Source of the DNA: Phaeoceros laevis
Lineage: Eukaryota; Anthocerotophyta; Anthocerotopsida; Notothyladales
Direction: 5' to 3'
DNA: 64,000 nucleotides
Assembly (NCBI GenBank): GCA_049999765.1
Contig: JBNGIQ010009273.1
Location: forward strand, 1 to 64,000
Shown here: piece by piece, positions 10,831 through 22,990 of the stretch
How the letters are laid out: every line of letters starts with the position of its first letter
Numbering within the stretch: position 1 is the stretch's first letter
The notes under the pieces: generated by a model
Told to the model about the DNA's origin: nothing
The model's database searches: none
The model's input: only the letters and a program-made list of their open reading frames with translations
Translations under genes and position numbers: made by a program

Positions 10831-12967
10831 TGTGCATCGACACTCAAAAAACTCAACAAGAACTTATCAGAAGAGATCAACATGTCATATTGGTTGTAGA
10901 GCATCAAAGCCGGGACATGACAACAATCCATCAAGGCCACAAACATTGCAAAATCGTCAAGGCCAAACATTCAAAGCAAGTTTCATTCAACAAGGAAAAG
11001 CATGTACAAGGAGGTAGACCCAAAAACACAGAAGCTGTCATTTTCCTACAGTCTAACTTATTGAAATGGACTGCCAGCCATGGCCTGAAACTACTGTTGT
11101 TGTGCACTACAGGTTAGGAGCTGCGACCAAGAAAAACTGGGGGGCTCAGCAGTTGCTGAAAAACAATGTGGGACTGTAAGTGCCAGGGGGAGTGGAGAAG
11201 GAACAAAGTAGAAATATAAGCAGCAGAATGAGTAGAGAGGGAGCTAGCAGGGGCAAGGGAATGAGAGCAGGAGCTAGCGCAGGCTAGCAGCAGGCTTAAG
11301 AAAACATGGAAGGGCAAAGAGGTGGTAGGGAGGCGGAGGAAAACTATGAAGTGACAAACTGGTGTCCAGCCCCTCTACACACCACCATATGTAGGTGTTG
11401 GCGGGAGAGACTTGGGGGTAGCAAGATAGAGAGATAAAATAGTTTTGTGGGTAGGCTAAAAGAGACGACGACGACGGCTATGATTGAGAACAGTTGACAT
11501 GTCCAGCAATGTTTTTCTGGAAGATGCTACCAAAAACAGCTGCTCATAAAGTCTTGCATAAGTCCGTTACATGATTGTACTCAGCAGACATATAAAGTAA
11601 GACGTTTCTGGAAGATGCTTCCAAATCCAGCTACTTATAAAATTATGCCAAAATTCGACTGCTCCATACATGGGCATGTGCCCTGGAAATAGTTAAATAA
11701 TGGCAGTCACCAGCCTAGTGGCCTGGCAGCTCATAAATGCTAGCCCTAAGCAACGTATGCTGTAACTCTGTCAACCACAGATATGAGCCATGTATCCTGT
11801 TCACCAGCTTTTAAGCAAGTAACTTAAATAGCTTTAGGCGGCATTGCAGGAATGGTGGCATTGGCTGTCAAGCAGTCCATTAAAAGATCAGGTTTTGAAA
11901 CGGTAAAAGCACCACCTGACTAATATGCTTGGTTGGCCTACCAGATTCATGTGCTCTGTTGGCCTGCCTAGGTGGTTACCGTGTCCAAGAGTTGGCTCGA
12001 CTGCTTAAGTTATGTATGTATCACAACCAGCAAAAATCTGCCAACGGGCAATAGCATCACATGAAACATCTTAGGACAATATGTGTAAGCAGAAAAATGT
12101 ATTTTTCAAAGGGTATGCCCCTCTGAGTAAGGTTACGTTCTTCCACATATGTATGTGGGCAACTCAAGTGATATCAGATCTCAAAAGCTTAAAACTGAAG
12201 CATCAAATAAAAATATTTGACACACAGTACCATCGGGACACACACGCACAACCCAAGAACACCAGGTGTGTATTCCTAGTGCATACATAGATACAGTTTT
12301 TATGAAAAAAACCAAATGTAATGTACGAAGACAATGCCCTTTACAGGGTCCTGTCATTGCGAAAGCGAGCTTAGATATTTCGAGGCCAGTAAAGGAAAAC
12401 AACGTTGACCATTCTGTTCGTACATCAAGTCGAAATTTAGCAGTTTTAGCTAATCGTGGGCATCTGAAATGTACAGGAAGCTGCAGAGGGTATTTACCCA
12501 TAAATGCCACAGGGCATTGTCCTTGTATGTGACAGCTCAAACCAGGATGCAAGTAAATGTACAGCATCCAAGTAAGAGTGCCCAAGGCTCGAGAGGACAG
12601 CGTATCACAGACAGAATCGTGACTGCAGCAGCATGTGAATGAAAATACGGTACGCAATTGAGCTTTTGTGAAGACAGCCGTCTTTTGAAAGAAGTATGTG
12701 GATAGTCATTCTTGGTATCTCGTATTGTGGGGCATGAGGGCTGCAGCAACGATGGAACCGTCCATGTTGCTGCAGGTCCGAGCCACTTTGGTATGCATAG
12801 AGAAGTGCCATTCTAACATTCTGACCTAAGCAACTATTCAAAATGATAGACAGCAGAATCCAATCACTACGAGTACAGGGCACGCTGCCGAGATGAAGCT
12901 CACCAGGCTTCCTCGGCAACAACAAAACATCAAGCATGCATTTGCTGGGTGAGAGCAAACCTCCGGC

Positions 12968-13045
12968 CCTCCTTCATCAGTACCGAAGGGCTTTCATTGA
13001 CCAGGTTTCTAGCAGCCATTGGTAGACCTGGCTCCTGCAAGATTT
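12968..13045. repeat. dispersed repeat Rd, copy 3
   Basis: The blocks CCTTCATCAGTACCGAAGG, TTTCTAGCAGC and TTGGTAGACCTGG are in the same order as in the copy at 34311, to which it is closest. Confidence 0.65.
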
Positions 13046-13539
13046 TTGTACTTCCAAAAATCGAATAAGCAGCATACATGTTTCAGCATCGTACATTGGC
13101 AGGGACTGGTATCGGAGGCAACAGGTGCCAAGGATCCTAGTACCCAAACGTGTTTCAGGGACAACATGTGTCCAAGAACCCGTGGAGTATGCTGCAGAAG
13201 TGTCCAACAGCACAGAGAGACAGGTACGACATCCAAAACTCAAGTCCTTGCAGCAACCATCAGAATGTTAGAGACAAATGCATGACAGAATCCTAGAAAC
13301 ACCACTGTGCAGTAGGAACAAGGCAGCAGAGCATCACCAGTACGCATGATTGCAAGGAAAACTCGAAACAAGGCCAGCATTGTGATAGCAATATGCGTTT
13401 GAAGGCATGAACAAATAGGAGGTACAAATGAGAGCACTTGTTGGGTCATTATGACCACAGCTAAAGAGTTCTACTCACAAAATCTTAAACTGCCTTGTTG
13501 CAGCTACAGCGCTCAACTTTCACAAAGTCAGAACAAGAA

Positions 13540-13700
13540 CAGCTTTGTTTCTATGGTGCAGGGAAAGGAGACTGGACAGGATGAAGTATAGGCAGAGGAG
13601 CAGAGCAAGGAGTAGAGATATGGCGGAGGCGCAGAGCAGGGAAATGAGACACTGGTCTCGAAGCAATCCGAGATGTGGGTTTTATAGGGGCGGGGTCTAG
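13540..13700 (-). promoter_or_regulatory. candidate minus-strand TATA box with pyrimidine-rich leader
   Basis: On the minus strand CCTATAAAACCC (around 13677-13690) precedes about 140 bases of C/T-rich sequence, as at 6200-6485. It may be the promoter end of a dispersed element. No downstream ORF can be tied to it. Confidence 0.3.
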
Positions 13701-14662
13701 TGCTAGAAAAAATCACAGGCTGTTAAGCTATAGCTGGCGGCTTGTTGCTTTTTCTCACTCATCATAAATGAGTGCCGCCACGCCAAGCTGGATCAGCTGT
13801 TTTTAGGCCTTGTAGTTTTCCAGAATCTCAAGGACTCGTGGCCTAATGCTTGGTCATAGCTTAAGCATTATTGGAGTCGATGACTCATAGGGACAGGTTA
13901 GCAGTCCATCAAGCTGTGATAGGGCCAAGTAGAGCCGTCACAAGACTGTAGCAAATAAACTGGCTGCATTGTCGTCTAGTGATCATGATGCCAAGTCAAC
14001 TATAGAGCGGGAATAACTCATTCTTAGCCTATAGAGGATCCCAGGTTTGCATTATCAGGTGTACAATAGCACAAGGCATTTATGACAGCTAGCAAAAAAT
14101 AGTGCAAGGGTACCTGTGTCCACTTTCACGAAAGTTCCACGCCAAGTTCTGATGACTGGACAGCTTTAAAATCATAGGCAATAATGTGTAGAAGACCGTG
14201 AAGCCTATACATAATGCTGTATACTGTAAGCATGATGTGCCATGTCCAGAGGGCATGACGTGCTGTTTTCGATATCCGAAAAAATTATTTGCGGGAATTC
14301 CAGAAATGTTGTAAGTGAGTAGCTTGGAACCTGAAGAATGCACTTTTATGACAAAGCCGTGAGAACACAGCTAGTGTAGGCTGGCATTCGGTACACAAAA
14401 GTACACAAAAGAGCCAAAACTTGAAAAGTCAAGGCTAGCAAACAAGCATTGTGCTCTAATATTAGGCATAATTAACCTCATACCACACCATAAGAATGAA
14501 TAGGTATGAGAGATTTACTCTTGGCATTGTAGGTGCAGAGCCTGATTCGATTCCAACACATATTTCTCAAAAGCATGTATGAGTCATACATACATTAGAG
14601 GACACACACGCACAACCCAGGAACACCAGGTGTGTGTGTGTTTGTTTTGAGGAGGTTAGACG

Positions 14663-14762
14663 NNNNNNNNNNNNNNNNNNNNNNNNNNNNNNNNNNNNNN
14701 NNNNNNNNNNNNNNNNNNNNNNNNNNNNNNNNNNNNNNNNNNNNNNNNNNNNNNNNNNNNNN
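14663..14762. other. assembly gap (100 N)
   Basis: Exactly 100 unresolved bases, the conventional size for a gap of unknown length. It interrupts the 3' end of PLE copy C. The flanks (GGAGGTTAGACG before; CCCTTGCCCTAGATTTGGGC after) match the continuous sequence at 7889-7940 in copy B, which suggests that only a few tens of bases may be missing. Confidence 0.99.
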
Positions 14763-17367
14763 CCCTTGCCCTAGATTTGGGCAACCGCATGCGAACGGGT
14801 ACAGTAAAGTCATTTCGAGAACTGTATGCCGCCGGTCACCCATTCTGCACGGCTCCCAGGCTGAACTAGGGTAGCCACCATGTCTCTCTAAAGTGAGAGG
14901 ATGGTTTGGCCATGGTTGGCATGCGATACGTTCAGCGAGTAGTGGATAAATCCAGTATGCATTTTCCGCATTCCTTGCCTCGAGTGGGTCCAAGAATTTT
15001 TGCGGAATCCTGGTGTTCATCCAACAGAGGTCATCCATGTACCTCCGTGCATGCTTGAAAAGCTTCATCGGCTCTGGCCTGCCAAGCCTCGCCAATCTTT
15101 GTACGAATGCCGCCTCATAGTGGAAAAAGTAGAGGTTGTACCAAATTGGTGAGCATGAAAATCCCATAGGGATTCCGAGTACTTGATGCCATACCTGGTT
15201 CCCAAACTGTATGTAACAATTTTGCATAAGCCAAACGTGCAGATCACACAGCGTTTCCTCTGTCAATTCAATGTATGTGCTGTATGTACCTTCCTGTGGT
15301 TTGCCAGGCCACTTAACAGACGCAAAATCTGCAGTGCAATGGTCGTACCGTACATAGAGCAATTGACCTTTCTTGCGTCCTTTGTTTGCTTGTTTGAAGG
15401 CAGTCTGGATACATGCTGTGACAGCAGTAGATAAGGCATCTGGGCCCTGTGTAGGAATTGCTTCATAGCACCGATCTATGTCCCCTACGAAGATGTCGGT
15501 CATTCTCTCAGGTAGATTCAGAGCAACCTCCATGGTGGATTCAGTAATCCAATACAAGGTGTCTACTCCAAAGAATCAGGCGTATGTAGCTTGCTTGTCG
15601 CCAGCCCAATTCTTGGTTCTGAAAACAAAAACGATGTGGACTTAGTGAGCAGATCCGCAATGAGAGAAAAAATGCATTCATGAGCATTTGTCAACCAGCG
15701 GTATTTGTGCCTATGCTGTTTGTAGGTTGCCATAAGATATGGCAACCCTAAATCATCTGCATTTTCAATCTCAGGTAGTAATCTAGCAATGTGCTGTTGG
15801 ATGTTTTCTAGCTTTTCAGCAAGAGGAATGCTTACTGCAGAAAAATCCTCACTTGATAGTCTTACTAGAGCTTGCCTGCGAATATGCTTGATGCATATGA
15901 AGCAGGGTGTGTTTGCGGCTTTATCTAAGCCTGCAATGTACATGTGTTTTGGAGCCATGTCACCTCATCCATTACCTCCAGATTTTGAAATAGGTCATGG
16001 TGATGTATTTGGCGTGCCTTGTGTCTTTTTGCAGCAGGCTTCATCCCGTTCCAGCATGTTTCTGTGATGTCATGTTGTCGATCCAGGCCTGCTGCAAGTA
16101 ATGACCTCGTTTTTGTAAAACACGACCAGTTTGTGTAAATCCATCAAGGACAGCATCAATGGCAGGCTGCAAGAGAGTGGGTAGAAGAGGGATGTGATTC
16201 ATCCCTTTGCTTATCTCATTTCGCAGTTGTGGATGGCGAATGATTGCACAGCCCATTGTCCGTACGTGTTGCCCCTGGGTCAGAGAGTAGAGGTACATGT
16301 CTACAGCATCGAGGTCAGTAGTTCCAGGATCTAGAAATGCTGAAAACCGTTTTGCATACATACATACGCATTCATACGTACATGCATCCTCTTGGCAGTC
16401 AAATCCAGTGAAGACATTATTGGGTTTGTAGACATGTGAAGTTATGCTCTCAAAATACCTCCACCCAAAGACCAGCATGTCAAAATCTGCTTGGATTTCC
16501 TCCGAGCAATCTACAAAACATTCAGCGAACAAGGCTTTGACACTAATCCACTCCAGGGCTCTATTTGCATACAAAATGTGGACAAAACCTGACACATCCT
16601 TGTATTTGGTTGATGCAAGGCATGTGTTTCCAGAATATCAACGCCGATTGTCCTGAGACAATCCCGCACAATCACTCAGCCTTTCACCATTCATTTGCCA
16701 AGTTTCTGCCACCAAGAGCAGGAAAATAGCGGGCCAAGGTCTACCCGCTTGAATTGACAGAATTGTTGGTGCAGGGGTTGCTCCCATCGCTGGTCATGGT
16801 GGACTGCAAGGTGATTGCATCTAAAGAAGAGGGGCCAGCACAGCCCGGACCTCTGTAAACTGCCCAGAAGCAGGTGGGGGTCGGCGGGAGTTCTGTCCAC
16901 GACCGTTGCCTCTGTATTAAGGATTCGCATTAAAATGCGTGTGGGTCGAGCCTCTCTTGCCGGAAACCTTGACCTGTTCAGCGCCGTTTGCATCCTTGGA
17001 TTTCTTGTATGGAGGCTTAGGCAGAGCATGCTAAGTGCGTTCCAGGCGTTCCACATTCTCACTGAATGTAACAGGTTTTAGAAGCTTTTTGATGTAGCGT
17101 GGGCCAACTTCATCTCCCATGTCCGCAAGAAGTTTCTCGTTGGGGTTCCTGACCAACTGTTTGGCCGCTTTCACCATCCATTCCCTGATGTGCATGAACG
17201 AGATCTGCACTTTGACCATCTCCCGGTTGGCTGGCAACGTGAGGAAGGTCAAGAACGTAGTCCACTGCATACTCAAACTCTTCTCGTCTGGAAAGAAGAT
17301 ATCAAGGTTGTTTGCCATGAAGTAAATTGCATGGTCAAACCAGAGAATTCCTGCATCGCACTTCGAA

Positions 17368-17485
17368 CTGCCTTCAGGTGCATTTTTTGGGATGCCCACA
17401 TCCCCACAGATGCATTTTGCGAACGGCTGCCTTCAGGTTCATTTTTTGGGATGCCCAGATCCCCACATATGCATTTTGTGAACGG
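17368..17485. repeat. 59-bp tandem duplication within PLE copy C
   Basis: Two near-identical 59-base units, each containing CATTTTTTGGGATGCCCA and GCATTTTG, start at 17368 and 17427. As 59 is not a multiple of 3, the duplication shifts the PLE reading frame. It is private to this copy; copy B shows a single version. Confidence 0.9.
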
Positions 17486-18380
17486 CAATTCCAATTCCAA
17501 AGGAGCCGGTTTTGAGAACACTCCTTTCAATTCTTCCCCGTGGCTATGAAGCTTTTGGTCCGGACCATCATGGTCTGTCTATACAAACACTTGATGTCAA
17601 ATAGCGCAATCTATGGGCTCTGGGCCACACGCATGCTGTTTGCCAGGAGGATGTTTCCTGAGATGGCCCTCGTCTGACAATTGTCCATGTCTGCAGTGCT
17701 CAATGCAGCCAACGTCTGCCAAGATGCAAGGCCTATGGGCGCCACAAAGTTGATGTTGCTAGCCACCCATGCTTTGTGTGACCACTTACCCAGCTCTGAC
17801 TCCAAGTCTCGTGAGTGAATGATAGGTATCGGGCACTGGTCCTGTAACGCAGCCTGTGCATCCTCCTTGAGTGCTTCCTTTGACTTCTCCACTATTTTCT
17901 TCATGTCGGCTGTGGTTCGGGGTGCTTTCAAGATCAAAGGGTGGACAAACTCATCCCCTTGCATGCAGGATTCCGGTGCTGTATTGCGTGATGTGATGTG
18001 ACGGGCACATCCAGCGCTTGGGCTATCGAGTCCCTGAGAGCATTGTATTCCTCTGCAGCTTTCTGGTCCTCCTCCACGAACCGCGGCAGTAAAGTGTGTA
18101 CTTTCAGCAATTTTTCCATGCCCAGGCTCTGATCCTCTGTGCATGTTGCAGCCAGCTTAACCCAGTCATCAAACGCCAGCGTATCCAGCAGCTGGGGGGC
18201 AGTTTTGCCCTCATCGCTATTAGAGACAGCGATGTTGTCCAGGCGCTAGACAGTGTCATGGAACTCTTGCCATTGGATGGATGATAGGACGGCTTGCACA
18301 GCAGGTGATGGCACGATTCTGCCATCGTTTCTTGGGTAGCCCAGAGCTACAAGATCGGCATGCCACTCCGTTTCATCCTG

Positions 18381-21300
18381 TCATAGGCATAGTGAACTGG
18401 TGAGTGCTTGATGAAATATGCATATCAGGAGGAAAGCCAGAGACCAATGTGGCTTCAAGCAGAGGTATGTATGTTGTGATTATATATACAATAGTCAAAA
18501 TGTCAAAAAACGACATCTTTCCTAATCGTTTGCCTCCTAGGAGGTCCTCTTGCAGGCACATTTCAGCCTCCCAATGTCATGTCCTACACAGGTCTGGGTA
18601 ATCAATGTAGAAAGGGCGAGAGACTAACAATAGTGGCAATCATGTAGTATTTGGGATTGAGATACCGGGTTACAAGGGGATACGAAGCTGGTCAATCCTT
18701 TTGGTGGCTGTCCATGCTTGTGCTTGCTTTCCACGTCATTCCTGCTGGCTGGCCCTCTGGAAATACGGCTTATTGTAAAGCCTGCTTGTACTGCTCACAT
18801 GCTTTGCCATAAGTTAGCCCACGTCATAGCCGCAGTCTTAAACTCTACCTCGTTTGTTGTGCAGGCGAGCCAAAGTAGATCAATTGGCATGCCCACTATG
18901 GGTATGTACTGCATTATGTTGGTGGCAACCCATGTTCAACTATATGTTGAACTGGGCAGCCCCAACTTAGATCTAGGAATAAGCCTGAAGTACATAAAAT
19001 ATTCACAACTGTGACGCATACCTGTGCTTTTACAAGGGTTCGTCTCACTGCCCATTGGCCTTTTCTTTGGCTGTTGGTGTCTCAAGCTTGTCTGGCTAGT
19101 TGTGTTCAACAGGTTTCAAAAAGTAACTTTAATTGCCATTGTCAAATGGCCTACCGTTTGTCAAGGCGGTGCCTGCAAGGCTAAAAACGGGCTGTTGACT
19201 TGATGATTACCGTCTGCCAAGCTTGTACAACCAAGTCCGAGCACAGCGGTAGGATCACCGAGTATAAAAGGGTCCACAAAGAACAAGTGTTATATTTATA
19301 ACATGAGTTTAGCAATGCCAGGCAGGTAGGTGCCTATGCCAACATGTCCTGGACCGGTACTTAACAGACTTTGAGTAATTCACAACAAGATTTAGTAGAC
19401 TAGTACCATGAAGCTATGAAGTATTGAGCTGTCATCATCGCACACCTTGAACTCTGAATCATCACGATAAAGCTTATCCATCAAGTGGTTGTAAAGCCAG
19501 TCATCACCATTTGTGTTTCAGAGCAATTACCATGGCACACATACTAGAACTTTGTAGACACACGACACACTATAAGTGTGTGTATATAAACATGCGCTCT
19601 TACAAGGATTCAACTTGGTATTGATGAAGAGTGGAGGAGGCATGGCTCACCCCCATATACCCAACGTGACTTGACAGAGTAGATCTTGACCTCAGTTGGT
19701 TAATTTTTGCAGATTAGGTGGAGGCTGGCAGGTCACCTTGCAAAGACATTTATACATGCGACTCTAAAAACTGTAAGTTGGCATGTGTTTGTAAATTTTT
19801 TTGACATGACGCAACTTCAAGCATGGACTAAAACTTTGTCTAGAAGCTACATCACCCACAAGGTGGTCAAGACTTGACACCGTTGCCTGACCATGCGGGT
19901 AAAACTCTAGCCAGACAGGCCCAATGATTGGTAAAACAACCGTGTTCTCTTTTCAGCTGGGTAGCACCTGCCGCTGTTTGTTGGTGCATCATGGCTACCT
20001 GGATGCTTCCTGCAAAGTCTTAGTCACCTCTGCCAGAGCCACAGCTCGTGAACGGGCATTAGAAGTGTAAACCGTTTTGCGGTAGTTTGCAAACTGCCAA
20101 TTTCTCCGTCGATAATTGCAAGTCCTTGTCTTAAGCAAACTGTCTAGGGACCTAGTCAGACGACAATGTCACCAGTATGTATGTATGCCACGCAAGGACA
20201 CACACACTCTGGCTCTATGCAAGTGTCTTTGTGTACTTATAATGTGTGTATGTCACTTCTTGAATGAGCAGATATTGCATTGTATTGTCTTACGATTGAG
20301 CAAACATACATAGGATATGGTCATATGCTGAAGTAGACGGCATTAGCGGGCTGCCATACATGGACGTGGGTTTAAATATCCAGAAAGTTCCATGGGCCAC
20401 TTGGCATGCTATCAACACAAGTCAATAGCGCTTGACACTGCTTATTGCTGGAAGCCTGGAAATTTAATGCCAAGAAGGCTATCCAGTACCATGATTGCAT
20501 GTGGCAACATGAATCGGGCTGTCGACCATGGCCAAGTACAATCTAAGCTTGTGCGGTACAAACCTGTTAATGTGAATAACATTTTTGGTTGCCAGAAGCA
20601 TGCTACAAACTACCTCCATGCATCATCTCTGATTTTTCCAGATCCAAGGCACATAGGCTTGTGGAGCAACATGTTTTTTTTTAGCGACAATGGCACGGCT
20701 CTTTATATATCAAAGCTCCACAATCATGGAGCTAGGGTGTTACAATGCTACTATCTAGTAGCACTTCTTGCTCAGAAGAAACGGCGTTGGTCTCGCTGAT
20801 TTTTGGTCGAGAAACACTACGGGATTGAACCCTGATTTTTGGTCGAGAAACACTATGGGACTGAACCCTGATTTTTTGGTCGAGAAACACTACGAGATTG
20901 AACTCGGGTCTTCACTTTGGAAGGCCCAAGTCCCAACCACTTGGATGTCCCCGAGGGGACGTTGTGGAGCCGCATGTTGGTAAACAGTACTGTAAGACTG
21001 TTATGAATAAAACCATTTGCTGTTTGATGGCCCTGTGAGGTACTAACCTGTGTAGACAAGTGGTTGAGGGTGCATGTGCACAATTTGGACAACGTAAACG
21101 CAAATGACTGGTCGGGGTCACTGAATGACATGTTGTATTGCTGTGTCATGCTGTGGTTAGGTTTGGATACCATGGTTAGGTCAGCAACCATGCAGGTTAG
21201 CGATAGGGTGATTTACAGTCGATAAGTCATGCCGCATAATATGGCATGCCGTTGAGCCTGAACCAGGTTAAACGCGGCTAGGGTATGAAGCATTGATTAA

Positions 21301-21631
21301 GGAGCCGTTCGGGAGACCTCGGCAAGGTAGCAGAGAGCTGCGTGGCGGCGGAGGTTGAATTCAAAGCGCCATCGCCAACGGGATAGCTTACAACGTCATT
21401 CAGGCAGCTGCACAAGGCCGGTGGTGTGCGCTGTGTGCAGCTGGATTTTACTTTGTCGTGTGGGACGATTGTTGCAAGCTAATGGTTTGCCGGAACGATT
21501 GTATTGTGCACTGCCAAAACGTTTGATCCCCGCATTAAGGGCGCCTGCATAGGCTAGCTTATACAAAGTAAAATCCCTTTGCGGCATGTCTTGTGCTGAG
21601 CGGAAGCTACATGAAATGCAGGAAAGAAGGC
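18381..21631. other. gene-poor stretch
   Basis: I find no supported gene. Short plus-strand ORFs (for example 18718-19014 and 20392-20799) have no recognisable motifs and no splice context I can defend. A 36-bp tandem repeat is at 20798-20905. Confidence 0.55.
20798..20905. repeat. 36-bp tandem repeat, 3 copies
   Basis: Units start at 20798, 20834 and 20870. Each begins GATTTTTGGTCGAGAAACAC and ends with a GGGATTGAACCCT-like stretch, with a few substitutions. The third unit carries one extra T. Confidence 0.92.
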
Positions 21632-22232
21632 ATGGCCGGGGGATCGATCGCACCATCGGAGAGCAGTCTGGGTGACATTGAGGCGCGCCTGGAGGCCCTG
21701 GAATCGATTGTCAGGTGAATGACCCTGCAATACGAACAAGTTTGTTAGGATTGGCAGAGAAGTGTTGTTGTTGCGTTGTTTGCTGCCGTGAGCATCTTGA
21801 AGCAGGACGGGATGCGAAAGGGTGTACTAGAAATATTATGAAGCTAGGGAGAACGCATGAGTGGGTCACCGCCATCAGAAGGAGAGGCAAGGCCTGCTGG
21901 CAAAGCGAAGCTGGGAAACGCCGGAAGTGTTAAGGCAGTTTTGGGAGGAGACGCCATATCGTTCGCCTAGTGTGAGGCACAACAGCCGGATTCCATACCT
22001 AGAGAGCCCGTGCTGGAGTTTTGAGCTCGAGGGTTGGCAAGGGGCACGTGAGCCACAAGGAAGAGGCTGCTACGGTGACGCGAGGGAGGGCGTCATGGAG
22101 ATGCCAAGGATGGGACGTCGTGAGCTGTTCACGGGTCTTCATGGATCGCTATCCCTACCGGACTTCATGGACTGGTTCATTGCGGCCATGGCAGAGATTG
22201 AACTTAAATCTGATAGGTACACCGACTACTGA
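21632..22232 (+). other. possible first exon and gag-like coding remnant
   Basis: An ATG at 21632 opens a 28-residue frame containing SSLGDIEARLEALESIVR, a charged heptad-like stretch of the kind seen at the start of retroelement Gag proteins. It ends at a TGA lying in AGGTGAAT, which could equally be a splice donor. A plus-strand frame further on (21861-22232) ends with LPDFMDWFIAAMAEIE. It lies just upstream of gypsy copy I in the same orientation, so it may be its gag. No zinc knuckle or protease is found. Confidence 0.3.
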
Positions 22233-22359
22233 GGTCGTCGGTCCCTCACGGTGATGCGAATCCTATTTCACAGTTTTTTTTACTAAAGTAACTTGCCGCA
22301 CACGATTGTAATGACCAAAACGTCCAAAATGAAGGTTTTTTTTTTTATGGAAGGCCCTT

Positions 22360-22990
22360 TAAGATCCCCTCAAAATAGCGACGATATGGAGAACCCATTT
22401 TAAAGGAGACCCTGTTATGTTTTTCTGTAGCCAATTGATTTCGTTCATCACATCAACATTGTCGAATATGTAGTCTTGGTGCACTTGAGCATGTTTGCAT
22501 GATCTGCATTTCTCCTTGAGCTGTGACCAAGCTTGCTCACAAATGTTAGTAGTAACGGTTTGTGCATATTCCTTAGGAATGCAGTGCCCAAGCCCTTGCA
22601 AGACAACAATTGTATTAGTCAAAGCTTGTAATTAAAATGGACTGGACAGCCTTACCAATGTGGGTTGGGCGCAGAGGGATGTGATTTAGTCCTTTTTGTA
22701 CAGCCTGCTGTAGTCCTTCATGTCGTAAGATAGCACAGTCAGTGGTTCTAACACGAGCGCCACAAGGGCCAACTTCTTGCTCAACAGGGGCCACGGTGCC
22801 TGGATCAAGGAATTTCTGAAATCTTTTGACATACATACATTCACACTCATACAGGCAGGTGGTATGATACATAGGGAGGTTAGTAAAAACATCTCTAGGT
22901 TTGTGCAAAACTGATGCCAAGCTCTGGTGGTACTTCCACCCAAACACAATATTCTTTCTGTATATCAGCTAGGAGGTCAGGCGCCTCACA
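22360..22990 (-). mobile_element. Penelope-like fragment D (pre-RT block), divergent subfamily
   Basis: Minus strand: FGWKYHQSLASVLHKPRDVF, YECECMYVKRFQKFLDPGT, VRTTDCAILRH and KGLNHIPLRPT (22615-22947), followed in another frame by a cysteine-bearing stretch (22359-22622). These align block by block with copy C 16041-16595 but with many replacements, so D is an older or different subfamily. It ends where gypsy copy I methyltransferase sequence begins, and the two are on opposite strands. Confidence 0.7.

Larger units (their letters stand above)
10691..14589. other. gene-poor stretch with dispersed repeats
   Basis: No recognisable coding region on either strand. It contains repeat Rd copies at about 10757 and 12968, A/G-rich tracts at 11110-11340 and 13540-13650, and a shared segment (GACACACACGCACAACCC and a following GAACACCAGGTGTGT block) present near 12235 and again near 14602. 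The ORFs in 12181-13285 overlap on both strands with no conserved motif. Confidence 0.55.
14590..18380 (-). mobile_element. Penelope-like retroelement copy C (most complete; decayed)
   Basis: Minus-strand order from 18380: an N-terminal region of unknown family (LLKVHTLLPRFVEED near 18100; AWVASNINFVAPIGLASWQT in 17611-18144; FDHAIYFMANNLDIFFPDE in 17031-17399); a Pro/Lys linker; a conserved block (FGWRYF, YECVCMYAKRF, FLDPGT, KGMNHIPLLPT; 16041-16595); RT fingers (LPYLMATYKQHRHKYRWLTN; 15563-15958); then the palm with motif A VGDIDRCYEAIPTQG, motif B GIPMGFSCSPIWYNL and intact motif C RRYMDDLCWMN (14763-15557). The K-GLN-x-P-TP-like block before RT is typical of Penelope-like elements. Damage: a one-base frame change near 15560 between fingers and palm, a 59-bp duplication at 17368-17485, and stops in the linker. 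No endonuclease domain is seen. The 3' end runs into the assembly gap. PLE identity is likely but needs a tree. Confidence 0.7.

Noticed and set aside
12181-13285. cluster of ORFs of 70-158 residues on both strands
   Set aside because: They overlap antisense to each other, are Cys/Ser-rich and lie in dispersed repeat DNA. No conserved block was found.
14520-14580. possible tRNA (GATTCGATTCC resembling a T-arm)
   Set aside because: No matching acceptor stem, D-arm or anticodon arm could be placed around it. No tRNA or rRNA gene was found anywhere in the window.
20392-20799. 135-residue plus-strand ORF
   Set aside because: No motif, no splice context and no similarity to other parts of the window. 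Probably chance.
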